Origin: Nocardia spumae
GTDB lineage: Bacteria; Actinomycetota; Actinomycetes; Mycobacteriales; Mycobacteriaceae
DNA: 64,000 nt
Reading direction: 5' to 3'
Assembly: GCF_020733635.1 (NCBI RefSeq)
Contig: NZ_JAJFZL010000001.1
Coordinates: 2,728,001-2,792,000 of the forward strand
The notes under the pieces are model-generated. The model ran no database searches and had not been told where the DNA came from. It saw only the letters and a program-made list of their open reading frames with translations. Below, piece after piece: positions 44,813-53,142 of the stretch. A program made the translations under genes and the position numbers. Each line of letters opens with the position of its first letter. Within the stretch, counting starts at the first letter, position 1.

Positions 44813-44841
44813 TCCAAGTCGGCTCCAAGTACCTTCCAGAA
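44813..44841 (+). promoter_or_regulatory. SARP-type operator, three heptamers at 11-bp spacing
   Basis: TCCAAGT, TCCAAGT and TCCAGAA start at 44813, 44824 and 44835, exactly one helical turn apart. A CATTGT hexamer nine bases later could be the -10 box, the spacing usual for SARP-activated promoters. The oxidoreductase start follows at 44893. Confidence 0.8.
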
Positions 44842-44892
44842 CCCCGGGACCATTGTCGAGCTCATCGGAACGACCCTCTAGAGGAGCGAAAC

Positions 44893-45810
44893 ATGAGCAC
44901 ACCTACTTTCCGGGCCGCCGTCGTCCGCACTCCGAGCGGACCCGACTCGATCGAGATCATCGACGTCCCGCTCACCGAGCCCGGCCCCGGTGAGGTCGGG
45001 GTCGCGGTCGCGGCTACGCCGGTCAACCCCACCGACCTCGGTGTCGTGGGCGGGTTCTTCCACGAGCTGGGCATGATCAACCAGCCTTCGCACACCGGTC
45101 TGGGCTGGGACTTCGCCGGCATCGTGCGCGCCGTCGGTCCGGGCGTGGAACTGTCCGTAGGCACCCGGGTCGCCAGTGTCGTTCTCGGTTTCGACCGCGA
45201 CTTCGGCACCTACGCCGAGCAACTCGTCGTGCCCGCCGCCGATCTCGCCGTCGTACCCGACGCACTCGACCTGGTCACGGCATCTACAGTGCCACTCAGC
45301 GGCCTGAGTGCGGCGCGGATCGTCGATCTGATCGGCGCGCCGCCGACCGACGGAAACCGGCTGCTGGTGGCCGGCGTCGCCGGCGCGATCGGGGCCAACG
45401 TTGCTGCCCTCGCTCCCGACCGGGGTTGGCGGGTGTCCGGCCTGGCCCGCGAGGCGGACGAACCGTTCGTGCGGAGTCTCGGCGCCGGCTTCGTCACGAG
45501 TGCCGGGATGGGCTGGGACGCGGTCGTCGATACCACGCCCCGGCAGGTGTGTGGCCTGACCCCGGTCCGCGACGGCGGAACCTTCGTCGGCGTCCGGCCG
45601 AATATCGTGCCCGCGGCCGAGCGAGGGATCACAGTGCACACACTGATGGCGCAGTCGGACGGTCCCCGACTAGCGCAGCTACTGGCCCACGCGGCCGCCG
45701 GCCGGTTGCCGACTCGCGTGCATGCCGTTATGCCGTTGGCCCGGGCCGCGGACGCCCACCGGGCCATGGCCGAGGGCGGGACGCGCGGTCGCTACGTGCT
45801 CGAGCCCTGA
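44893..45810 (+). CDS. Quinone-oxidoreductase-like medium-chain dehydrogenase
   Basis: This 305-residue protein is a zinc-free MDR of the quinone oxidoreductase type. It has FRAAVVRTPSGPDSIEIIDVP, VNPTDLGVVGG, HTGLGWDFAGIVRAVGPGV, and a nucleotide domain with LLVAGVAGAIGANVAALA. No zinc-ligand cysteines are seen. It reduces quinones or enones with NADPH in related proteins. A GAGGAGCG ribosome site precedes the ATG. It lies 122 bases after the BTAD gene and has its own SARP-type operator, so it is a likely target. Confidence 0.88.
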   Translation: MSTPTFRAAVVRTPSGPDSIEIIDVPLTEPGPGEVGVAVAATPVNPTDLGVVGGFFHELGMINQPSHTGLGWDFAGIVRAVGPGVELSVGTRVASVVLGFDRDFGTYAEQLVVPAADLAVVPDALDLVTASTVPLSGLSAARIVDLIGAPPTDGNRLLVAGVAGAIGANVAALAPDRGWRVSGLAREADEPFVRSLGAGFVTSAGMGWDAVVDTTPRQVCGLTPVRDGGTFVGVRPNIVPAAERGITVHTLMAQSDGPRLAQLLAHAAAGRLPTRVHAVMPLARAADAHRAMAEGGTRGRYVLEP

Positions 45811-46344
45811 CCGAAGCGGCCACAGCGGAGGCGGGAAGGACGGCAGCGCCTCCCTGCCGGCGTTCCCAGAGTCGAGGCCGACCGGCCCTCACGGTGGGGT
45901 GGAACAAACACCACACGGGACCGTGTCCGACTCGCAGATGTCACTGCGCTCACGATTGTCGACCCGCGTCATCCCTTGATGATCTCTGAGTTCCCCATCG
46001 GTAGTCGCCGATCCTGAGTTGGACGATGTATCAACGGATTCCCGACGCCGACGGCCGGCTCGTCGGCCCCAGCGGCAGGAGACAGCGCTGCAGTGCTGTG
46101 CGGAGGGCCTGTCTGTCCGTGGCGTCCGGGTGGGGTGATGCGGTTTGCCCATGCGCCGTAGCGGTCCGGGCGCAGCAGCAGTGCGGTGGGCGATCCGGGC
46201 CGGGCGGTTTGCTGTCGCAGATTACGAAAACCGTGCTGGAGACGGCGTGAACGCCGAAATGGACGAGCATCCAGGGTATTCCAAGGGTGACCAGCGGATC
46301 CGTGGGTGCCTGGTCGGTGCGGGCAGGCCGCGGCCCGATCGTCC
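45811..46344. other. Region without supported gene
   Basis: No gene is convincing in these 534 bases between the convergent oxidoreductase and secreted GH43-like genes. Short frames on both strands lack family features. Confidence 0.4.
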
Positions 46345-47367
46345 TCACCGCGTGACGGGCTTCGGGCCCGGTTGCGGGTCGGTGCTCAGCTGTTCGGGTA
46401 ACACGGTGAAGTGGCGGACGAAACCGGACAGGACAGGCAGGTCCTTCGGTGTGGTCCACTCGCCGAGCAGGTCGCCGGTGACGGTGTCGCTGTAGAGATA
46501 GTGACCGTGTGTTGGTTCGTTGAGGTCGTAGGCATCCAGGTAGATCCGCCATCGGCCGTCGGGGAGCGGGATCACGCACTGTCCCTCGCGCGGTTGTCCC
46601 GGGCCCGGTCCGCCCCAGCGTGCCCAGTTCCCGGTTCGCGCGAACGTGTACGGGCCGACCAGGCGGTCGGCCACCGCGACCTCGACGTTCTTGGTCGATT
46701 CGTTCTTGACGAACGCGTAGTAGCGTCCCTGCGACAACGTGACCGTGGTGTCGATGTAGCCGAGGCCACCCGGTGCGGGAACGACGCCTGCCAGCGGTAG
46801 GGGCGTGGTCCAATGCAGCCGGCTCAGCGACGAGGTGGTCGCGGTCATGACGTGCGGCCGAAAGATCGTGCCGTCGTTGATGTTCACCAGGACGCTGACC
46901 GTGCCGTCACGGTCGACGAACCATTCCGGTGCCCAGGTATGGGTGACACCGTCGAACGGAATCGTGTACTCGTACAGGAACTCCCAGTGGATCCGGTCAT
47001 GGCTGCGAGCGAACCCGATGGTGTTGCCGTCCCATGCGGTCGTGTACGTCACGTAGTACTGGCCGTCGACGTGACGAAAGACGCTGGGGTCGCGGCACAA
47101 GCCCTTCGTGGTCGTGGCCGCCGCTGCCGGGGTGTCGGCGGGGTCGGCGTCCGGCGGACGGTAGGCGTCGGCCTGGACGAGCTGGAAATTCGTTGCGTCG
47201 CTGGATTCGTAGACCGACATATCGGTCTGGCTGGCGTTGGTGAACGCCGTCATCGTGTATCGGATCGGCGGGGCGGCGGCCACTGCGCGTCGGGATGCCA
47301 CAACGCTCAACGGTACGCTCGCTGTCAGGGCGAGCATCGCTCTGCGGGACAGCCCGATCGACGTCAT
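46345..47367 (-). CDS. Secreted GH43-like five-bladed beta-propeller protein
   Basis: This 340-residue protein has a Tat-type signal (LSRRAMLALTASVPLSVVASRRAVAAAPP), with cleavage near residue 33. The body has repeated propeller motifs as in GH43 and related glycosidases: CRDPSVFRHVDGQYYVTYTTAWDGNTIGFARSHDRIHWEF and APEWFVDRDGTVSVLVNI. A later segment is LSQGRYYAFVKNESTKNVEVAVADRLVGPYTF. It probably acts on an arabinose- or xylose-containing polymer outside the cell. Catalytic residues cannot be assigned with certainty. Confidence 0.75.
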   Translation of the reverse strand: MTSIGLSRRAMLALTASVPLSVVASRRAVAAAPPIRYTMTAFTNASQTDMSVYESSDATNFQLVQADAYRPPDADPADTPAAAATTTKGLCRDPSVFRHVDGQYYVTYTTAWDGNTIGFARSHDRIHWEFLYEYTIPFDGVTHTWAPEWFVDRDGTVSVLVNINDGTIFRPHVMTATTSSLSRLHWTTPLPLAGVVPAPGGLGYIDTTVTLSQGRYYAFVKNESTKNVEVAVADRLVGPYTFARTGNWARWGGPGPGQPREGQCVIPLPDGRWRIYLDAYDLNEPTHGHYLYSDTVTGDLLGEWTTPKDLPVLSGFVRHFTVLPEQLSTDPQPGPKPVTR

Positions 47368-48148
47368 ACACGGATTATTCAGCCCGTGAACGCTGAATGA
47401 TTGCTGACACACCGCGCGTGGTGAGCAGGTCGATATGCTGCTTGTGGTGGCCGCACCGGCGCCGACGCCGCCCGTCCCGGGCGGCCGCCGGACTCTGCTG
47501 CGTGGGCCGTGGAGATGAATCGGCATGCGCGCCATCTGCTCTGCGAGCCGGGGCGATGCTGTCCCTACAAGGGGTCAGGTAGTAATCGCGCGAGAGACAA
47601 CGACAACGGGCGGTGATCGCGGCCGCGGCCACGATCGCGCCGGCCGCGATGAGAGCCGTTGCCCCCAGCCGAACCAGCTCACCGCGGCAGGCGAACCATC
47701 CCCGCAGGCCATGCGCGAACTCAACAGCCTCATCGGCCCCGACGCGTCCCGCACCCACTGACCGGCAACTACGCCCTATCCGCCCGAAATTCGGCCGATA
47801 CTGCGGCGACCCCGCTTGGCTCGCACCTACGGGCGACCGCAGCTCGCGCGCCGAAACCGGCTACACGCGCAGCAATGCCAGGGGGCTCACTGGCCCCGGG
47901 GGGGTGCCCTCGGGGGGATGAGCAGCCGCAGCGGCCACCAGCACGGATTACGACCCTGTCGCGTCCGCGGTTTCCCCGGTCGGGCCCCTCCCCTTGATTG
48001 TGAGTGCTGGGTGTGTCCCCGGCGTAGAGCAATGGTAGGTGGAGTATGTAGGTGTCGGCGCATGGGGCGCTGAGGTTGGCGCAGGCTGGTGCGGGGGTGA
48101 TGAGGGGTGAGGTTCAGCCGGGATTTGCCGCCCCTTTTCCGGAAGCGA
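47368..48148. other. Region without supported gene
   Basis: These 781 bases upstream of the Tat-exported protein contain only short unlinked frames. No repeat or operator stands out. Confidence 0.4.
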
Positions 48149-48580
48149 TCAGCCGTGCATCACGACCTCGAGACGGGAAGCTTCGGGGAAGTGGGTACCG
48201 AGCGTGGTCAGCTCGATCGCGATCCGTCCCGGGCCGGGGGCGAAGGATATCGAGTTGGTTTCGTTGTGGAACATGTGCCGTGAGACGCTACCCTCCCCAC
48301 CGCTGTCCAGATTGCGCCAGTTGACGACGGCGACCAGCGACGACCCGCATCCGGCGCTGCCGGTGCCGGCGATGTCGTTGGTCTGGTAGCCGATGGAGAC
48401 CTGGTTGCTGTCGTCGAAGATATTGGCCTTGGCGTTGATGGTCGTCGCGCACGGGCCGCCATCGAACTGTGCAGTCAGCGTCGGCATACCGGTGTGCGAC
48501 TCGGCGGAGGCCGGCGTGGCCTGAAACAGCAGCGCGCTACCGACGGCAGCGAGGATGGAAACAAAGGCAGGAGCGTGCAT
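48149..48580 (-). CDS. Small secreted protein
   Basis: This 143-residue protein has a signal peptide (APAFVSILAAVGSALLFQATPASA) and a beta-rich mature part of about 116 residues with two cysteines (GPCAT and SAGCGSS) that could form a disulphide. It contains VSIGYQTNDIAGTGSAGCGSS and RIAIELTTLG. Proteins of this size and build are common in nocardiae, but I recognise no named family. It stands alone. Confidence 0.65.
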   Translation of the reverse strand: MHAPAFVSILAAVGSALLFQATPASAESHTGMPTLTAQFDGGPCATTINAKANIFDDSNQVSIGYQTNDIAGTGSAGCGSSLVAVVNWRNLDSGGEGSVSRHMFHNETNSISFAPGPGRIAIELTTLGTHFPEASRLEVVMHG

Positions 48581-48629
48581 GGTGTCCTCTCGCAGTTCAG
48601 GCCCTACACGCTATCGACACACAGGTTCA

Positions 48630-49012
48630 GGGTCCATCGACCGCACCACGCTGGTGTTCAGCCCGGACGGGCGGCTGCTCGCGACCGGCGGCGCCGACAC
48701 ATCGTTAAGGTGCGGTCGCTGACGTTACTCGTCACCATCGACGCGAAACATGTCGTGTGCCTGTGGGATATCGGCACCCGGCGGCCCATCGGTGATCTCG
48801 TCACATTCCACGATTCGTTCCAGGGCTCCGTGTCGTTGAGTCCGGATGGCAGAACACTCGCCGCCGGAGATCTGAACGGCAAGCTAGGGGATATCGGTGC
48901 GGTCATCGATGTCGAAGCGTCCCCGTGCACCTGGGCCGCTGGCACGTTCGACCGCGACAGCTGGGTGGGCTATGTCCCTGCCGATACCGCCTATCGGCCG
49001 CTGGGCCCGTAG
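48630..49012 (+). pseudogene. WD40-repeat protein remnant
   Basis: The first frame reads TTLVFSPDGRLLATGGADTSLR, a WD40 repeat, and stops at 48722. Another frame continues with VCLWDIGTRRPIGDLVTFHD, LSPDGRTLAAGDLNGK and ends DSWVGYVPADTAYRPLGP. The ending resembles the tail of actinobacterial nSTAND-WD40 proteins. Only the last two repeats survive, with at least one frameshift. Confidence 0.65.
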
Positions 49013-49522
49013 GCGGAACGGCTGCGTTACACGCGCGCATCCGCAAATCGGCAGAAGAGTGCGTTCGGGCGTCGCCGAGATGGGCGGGGCCAGTCAGTTC
49101 GGAGAAGCAGCTGCGCTCATGCTGACAGCTGATGTCATATGCCGCAGGGTGAAACGGCCGACGGCTGGCGTTTCAGCACCTTCCAGTTCGGCTCGAGCGA
49201 GGTGAACAGCATGCTGTTGAGTCCCATTGTCTTTACCCCTTCGCAAGTTCGTCTCCTATAGAGGCGTTGTTCAGGCAATAAGCCGCCATGGTCGAAACGC
49301 TATCGGGATCAGCGTGTCAAGCCCTGGGTAGTCCACTACCCGAATTCGGGTTCACGCTTCCGCACAGCGGCCGCGGCAACCTCGTCGTCGAATAAGCCGA
49401 CCGCGAGTACTTCGGGATTTGTGGGGGGTTCCCGTAGTTTCGGCGCAGAACCAACGGATACGGCGTGACCAGCAGCGAGGTCGCGGCGTCGGTGGCCGGT
49501 GGCCGGATGCCGCGGTTCGTGC
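49013..49522. other. Region without supported gene
   Basis: No gene or repeat is supported in these 510 bases. Confidence 0.4.
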
Positions 49523-49843
49523 TCACTCGGGATTGGTGACCCGGGCCAGGATGATGCCGCCGATGATCATGGACAACGCCAGTACCCGGCCCGCGCTCAC
49601 CGGATCCTTCTGCACGACGATGCCGAGCACGATCGCGCCCACCGCGCCGATGCCGGTGAAGACGGCGTACGCGGTGCCCACCGGCAGCGACTGCATGGCG
49701 TGGGACAGCAGGTACACCGCGATCGCCGCGAGGACGAAACACAGCAGGGTGGGCAGCGGCTTGGTGAAACTCTGGGTCGGCTTGATGGACTGGGACCACG
49801 CGATCTCCACCACACCGGCCAAACTCAGGACAAGCCAGTTCAT
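49523..49843 (-). CDS. Small multidrug resistance (SMR) transporter
   Basis: This 106-residue protein has four transmembrane helices and the SMR marks: the essential glutamate in VVEIAWSQSIKPTQSFTKPLP, LPVGTAYAVFTGIGAVGAIVLGIVV and the ILARVTNPE end. It exports cationic compounds or guanidinium by proton exchange. It begins one base after the azoreductase stop, so the two form an operon. Confidence 0.92.
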   Translation of the reverse strand: MNWLVLSLAGVVEIAWSQSIKPTQSFTKPLPTLLCFVLAAIAVYLLSHAMQSLPVGTAYAVFTGIGAVGAIVLGIVVQKDPVSAGRVLALSMIIGGIILARVTNPE

Positions 49844-49844
49844 T

Positions 49845-50492
49845 TCAGTACTCCTTACCCAGGGTGCGGGCGGTGACGAGCGCGGCGGCGTAGGAGGCGT
49901 CGTGCTTGTCGCGCAGGTGGGCGAGCGCCGGGTCCTGGCGCGAGTTCACCAGTTCGGAATTGACGAAAACTGTGTCCTCGACGGCGAAATGGCCTGCGAA
50001 GAAGTCGCGGAGATAGCGCTCTTGATAGTCGTAGATCGCTTTCGGCGTGCCCGGCGAGTACGCGCCGCCGCGCGCGGTGACGACCACGAATCGGGTGGGG
50101 GCCAGTGACATTCGCGGGAAGGTGATCTGATCCAGCCACGCCTTGAGGCTGGCCGGGATCGAGTAGTTGTACATCGGCGTGCCGATCAGCACGATATCGG
50201 CGGCTCGGAGCTCGGTCAGCAGCGGCTCGACGATCTCCCAGGCCCGCTGTTGGGCGGGGGAATCCACCAGCTCGCCCAGCCGGTCGAGGTCGGTGGCGCC
50301 ATGGGCCAGCACGCGGTCGCACAGTTCGGTCCAGCCCTCGCCGATGAACGGGATCGGATCGGCGGCCAGATCGCGGTGAGTGTAGGTGGCGTCGGGGTGT
50401 TCGGCACGCCAGGCGGCGGCGAAGGCGGCGCTCAGTTCGCGGCTGATCGAGGTGCGGCGGGCGCTGGCGTCGAGGTGCAGCAGGGTGGTCAT
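49845..50492 (-). CDS. FMN-dependent NADH:quinone/azo reductase
   Basis: This 215-residue flavodoxin-fold enzyme has LLHLDASARRTSISRELSAAF, the ADIVLIGTPMYNYSIPASLKAWLDQI block and FVVVTARGGAYSPGTPKAI, all typical of AzoR. It reduces azo dyes and quinones by two electrons with NADH. The start MTTLLHLD at 50492 is chosen; the upstream frame covers the operator. Together with the SMR gene and the divergent TetR gene it forms a quinone/electrophile defence unit. Confidence 0.93.
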   Translation of the reverse strand: MTTLLHLDASARRTSISRELSAAFAAAWRAEHPDATYTHRDLAADPIPFIGEGWTELCDRVLAHGATDLDRLGELVDSPAQQRAWEIVEPLLTELRAADIVLIGTPMYNYSIPASLKAWLDQITFPRMSLAPTRFVVVTARGGAYSPGTPKAIYDYQERYLRDFFAGHFAVEDTVFVNSELVNSRQDPALAHLRDKHDASYAAALVTARTLGKEY

Positions 50493-50507
50493 TGTCGAGT
50501 CTCCAAT

Positions 50508-50530
50508 CAACTGGACATTATGTCCGTTTG
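50508..50530. promoter_or_regulatory. TetR operator O1 (imperfect)
   Basis: CAACTGGACA-TTA-TGTCCGTTTG is an imperfect copy of the palindrome at 50551. It begins 15 bases upstream of the azoreductase start, so a bound repressor would block that transcript. Confidence 0.75.
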
Positions 50531-50550
50531 TGACTTTCAATGCTAGAGCC

Positions 50551-50573
50551 TAACTGGACAGATTGTCCAGTTA
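50551..50573. promoter_or_regulatory. TetR operator O2 (perfect)
   Basis: TAACTGGACA-N3-TGTCCAGTTA is a perfect inverted repeat ending 16 bases before the divergent TetR start. The two operators are 43 bases apart, about four helical turns. Confidence 0.85.
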
Positions 50574-50589
50574 GACCTGCGGAGCTAGA

Positions 50590-51201
50590 GTGAGCTGCAT
50601 GGACAGCCCCGGCCTCCCCCTGCTCAACGACCAGTCCGCGCCCGTCGAGCGCGCTGACGCCGCTCGTAATCGGGCCAAGGTGCTGGCCGCCGCGGCGGCG
50701 CTGTTCGCCGTGCGCGATCCGCGCACGGTCACCATGGACGACATCGCCAAGGCTGCCGGGGTCGGCCGGGGGACGCTGTACCGCCGCTATCCGGACGTGG
50801 GATCCATCGCCGTCGCGCTGCTCGACGAGCATGAGCGGGCATTGCAGGAGCAGCTGCTGCGCGGGGAACCGCCGCTCGGGCCGGGCGCACCGCCCGCTGA
50901 ACGGCTGACCGCGTTCTACGCTGCGATGGTCGAATTGCTGGCCACCCACGCCCATCTGGTCCTCGGTGCGGAGACCGGCGGCGCGCGCTTCCGCGCCGGG
51001 GCCTATCAATTCTGGGCGGTGCACGTACGCGCGCTGCTCGCCGAAGCCGGTGTGGCCGAACCTGATTCACTCGTGGATCCGCTCCTCGCACCGCTCGCCG
51101 CCGAGGTGTACCGGCATCAGCGTGAGCGCGGGCTCGGCTCCGAGCAGATCGCCGCGGGGCTGGCGAAACTCGCACACGGCATCCTGGACGCGCGGCACTG
51201 A
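50590..51201 (+). CDS. TetR-family regulator of the azoreductase operon
   Basis: This 203-residue protein has an N-terminal helix-turn-helix (ARNRAKVLAAAAALFAVRDPRTVTMDDIAKAAGVGRGTLYRRYPDVGSI) and a helical ligand domain. GGAG lies five bases before the GTG at 50590; an ATG at 50599 is also possible. It is divergent from the azoreductase/SMR operon across two matching palindromes, so it almost certainly represses both directions and is released by a quinone, azo compound or cation. Confidence 0.9.
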   Translation: MSCMDSPGLPLLNDQSAPVERADAARNRAKVLAAAAALFAVRDPRTVTMDDIAKAAGVGRGTLYRRYPDVGSIAVALLDEHERALQEQLLRGEPPLGPGAPPAERLTAFYAAMVELLATHAHLVLGAETGGARFRAGAYQFWAVHVRALLAEAGVAEPDSLVDPLLAPLAAEVYRHQRERGLGSEQIAAGLAKLAHGILDARH

Positions 51202-51256
51202 TGACCTCGCGCAATCAACTGCCGGTAGGTGTCGAACCCGACGATTGTTCAGGAGT

Positions 51257-52792
51257 TCATGTGATACGTGCCCTGCGGACACTCGGTGTGAATCTCGGAA
51301 TCGAGGCGCACAGAGCGGACAGGTTTCCCCCGGAACTCTGCACGGTCCCGTCCGGTCTGACCACGAGCGAGGCCGCGTGGTGGTGTCGGAGCCAGCGGTA
51401 CAGTTCCGTATCGGCCTCGGGGCGTACGACGACTCCGCCGCGTTGTTCAACGACGGTCCGGTCCGCCGGTGACATATCAGCGGCGGTGATGATGGCGTAC
51501 CTCCCGGCGATTACGTCGTCGAGGCGACGTCCGTCGGCCAGTCGGCTGTTCGGTAGCAGCCGGCCTGTCGGACCTCGGCGTAGCCGCGGCGCTGCGATCA
51601 TGTGGGACCGCCGCAGGGGTGGGGATTCACCTTCGGTGATCATTCGAGTGAGGCCGGGTGCCAGATGTAGTCGCGGAGCTATCAGGCGACGCAGCTGGTT
51701 ACCCAGTTCGCCGCCTTCGGTCATCGTTATGCCGGTGAGTTTCGCGAGGCGGATCATCGACCGTGCGTGCGGTTTCCGCTCGGCTTCGTAGGTGGCGAGC
51801 AGATCGTCGGGCAGTTCGCCGCGCAGCACTCCGGCGAGTTTCCAGCTGAGGTTCGCCCCGTCCCGTATGCCGGCACCCATGCCTTGGCCGATGAACGGTG
51901 GCGTGAGGTGGGCGGCGTCCCCGAGTAGGAATGTCCGCTTGCCACGCCACCGATCGGCCAACTGTGCACGGAAGGTGTAATCCGCGACGCGCACCAACTC
52001 CGGTCTTTCATCATCTCTTCCATCGAGCCATGGCGCGAGCAGCGGCCACAGCCGTGTGAGATCGCTGTAGTCGGAGGCGGTTTCGCCTGGATTCAACCGA
52101 AATTCCCACCTGTAGCGTGTCTCGCCGATGCGCATATAGGTTGCCGGTCGCCTCGTGTCGCAGACCTGGTGCACGCCTTCCCACAGCCCGGGTGCGGCCG
52201 TAGTGGCGATGTCGACAACCAACCATCTTTGCTCGAATCGCAGATCCTGCATCCGCGCGCCGATCACCTCGCGCACCAGACTGTTCGCGCCGTCGCAGCC
52301 CAGGACATAATCCGCCCACACCGACTCGGTGTGCCCGGTGGTCCGGTCGGTGAAATCCACTCGGACGCAGTCGAGTTCCTCTGTGACATCGGTGACCTCG
52401 GCGCCGCCACGCAACGTCACGGCCGGATAGCGGCTCACGTTGGCACGCAACACCGTTTCCAGCTCCGGCTGATCGAACAGATTCGCCTCCGGAAAACCGT
52501 TACGTCCTCCGGACGGGTCGCGGTCGAACTGCGCCAGTACGCGGCGATCCGGGCCGACCAGGCGCAGTCCCAACGCGGGCCGCGAGATCGCATCGAATTC
52601 GGCGCCGATGCCGAGTCGTTCCACGATTCGCCGGACTTCGCCGTCCAGGTGGACCGCGCGCGGCTGCGGGTACACATCGTTCCATCTCTCCAGGGCCAGC
52701 GACTCGATTCCGTACTGCGCGAGCAGAGTGGCCACGGCCAGCCCTGTCGGACCCGCACCGACGATCACCACCGGAATCTTCGGCGAGCTCAC
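51257..52792 (-). CDS. FAD-dependent aromatic hydroxylase (MhpA-like)
   Basis: This 511-residue class A flavoprotein hydroxylase has VVIVGAGPTGLAVATLLAQYG, the central VLGCDGANSLVRE and the GDAAHLTPPFIGQGMGAGIRDG FAD-ribityl block. It resembles 3-(3-hydroxyphenyl)propionate hydroxylase. It would hydroxylate a phenolic substrate to the catechol cleaved by the dioxygenase in the same operon. It starts with GTG overlapping the DoxX-like gene by four bases and is the last gene of the operon. Confidence 0.92.
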   Translation of the reverse strand: MSSPKIPVVIVGAGPTGLAVATLLAQYGIESLALERWNDVYPQPRAVHLDGEVRRIVERLGIGAEFDAISRPALGLRLVGPDRRVLAQFDRDPSGGRNGFPEANLFDQPELETVLRANVSRYPAVTLRGGAEVTDVTEELDCVRVDFTDRTTGHTESVWADYVLGCDGANSLVREVIGARMQDLRFEQRWLVVDIATTAAPGLWEGVHQVCDTRRPATYMRIGETRYRWEFRLNPGETASDYSDLTRLWPLLAPWLDGRDDERPELVRVADYTFRAQLADRWRGKRTFLLGDAAHLTPPFIGQGMGAGIRDGANLSWKLAGVLRGELPDDLLATYEAERKPHARSMIRLAKLTGITMTEGGELGNQLRRLIAPRLHLAPGLTRMITEGESPPLRRSHMIAAPRLRRGPTGRLLPNSRLADGRRLDDVIAGRYAIITAADMSPADRTVVEQRGGVVVRPEADTELYRWLRHHHAASLVVRPDGTVQSSGGNLSALCASIPRFTPSVRRARIT

Positions 52793-53142
52793 GACGCACC
52801 TGCCGGCGTCGCGGTGTACATCGCCGCGACGAGCGCGGTGCCTGCCGCAGGCGCGATCTCCGGGATGCCGTCACCGCGCCGGAGGTGGCCGGCGACGGCA
52901 CCGGACATCGACAACACCGGTCCGGTACCAGCGGCCATGCCGGTCGACGGGCGGGTACCGCCCATGAGTATGCCTCCGGCCGCGGCGATCTCGATTGCTC
53001 CGATCCCACGGTAGGCGGCTGTCGAGTAACCGAGATGCTCGGCACGTGTGCGCATCGGTTCGACCTCCGCCAGTGTGGTGACTCCGAGGGACGGAAACCC
53101 CGCTGCCAGTAGAGCCGTCAGTATGTTCGACACGAAGCTCAC
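52789..53142 (-). CDS. DoxX-like membrane protein
   Basis: This 117-residue protein has four hydrophobic helices with the DoxX-like pattern: a first helix ending near a MRTRAEHLGYSTAAYRGIGAIEIAAAGGIL block. It starts with GTG overlapping the CoA ligase stop and its own stop overlaps the hydroxylase start. The role is unknown; DoxX proteins are linked to redox or quinone handling in membranes. Confidence 0.7.
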   Translation of the reverse strand: MSFVSNILTALLAAGFPSLGVTTLAEVEPMRTRAEHLGYSTAAYRGIGAIEIAAAGGILMGGTRPSTGMAAGTGPVLSMSGAVAGHLRRGDGIPEIAPAAGTALVAAMYTATPAGAS

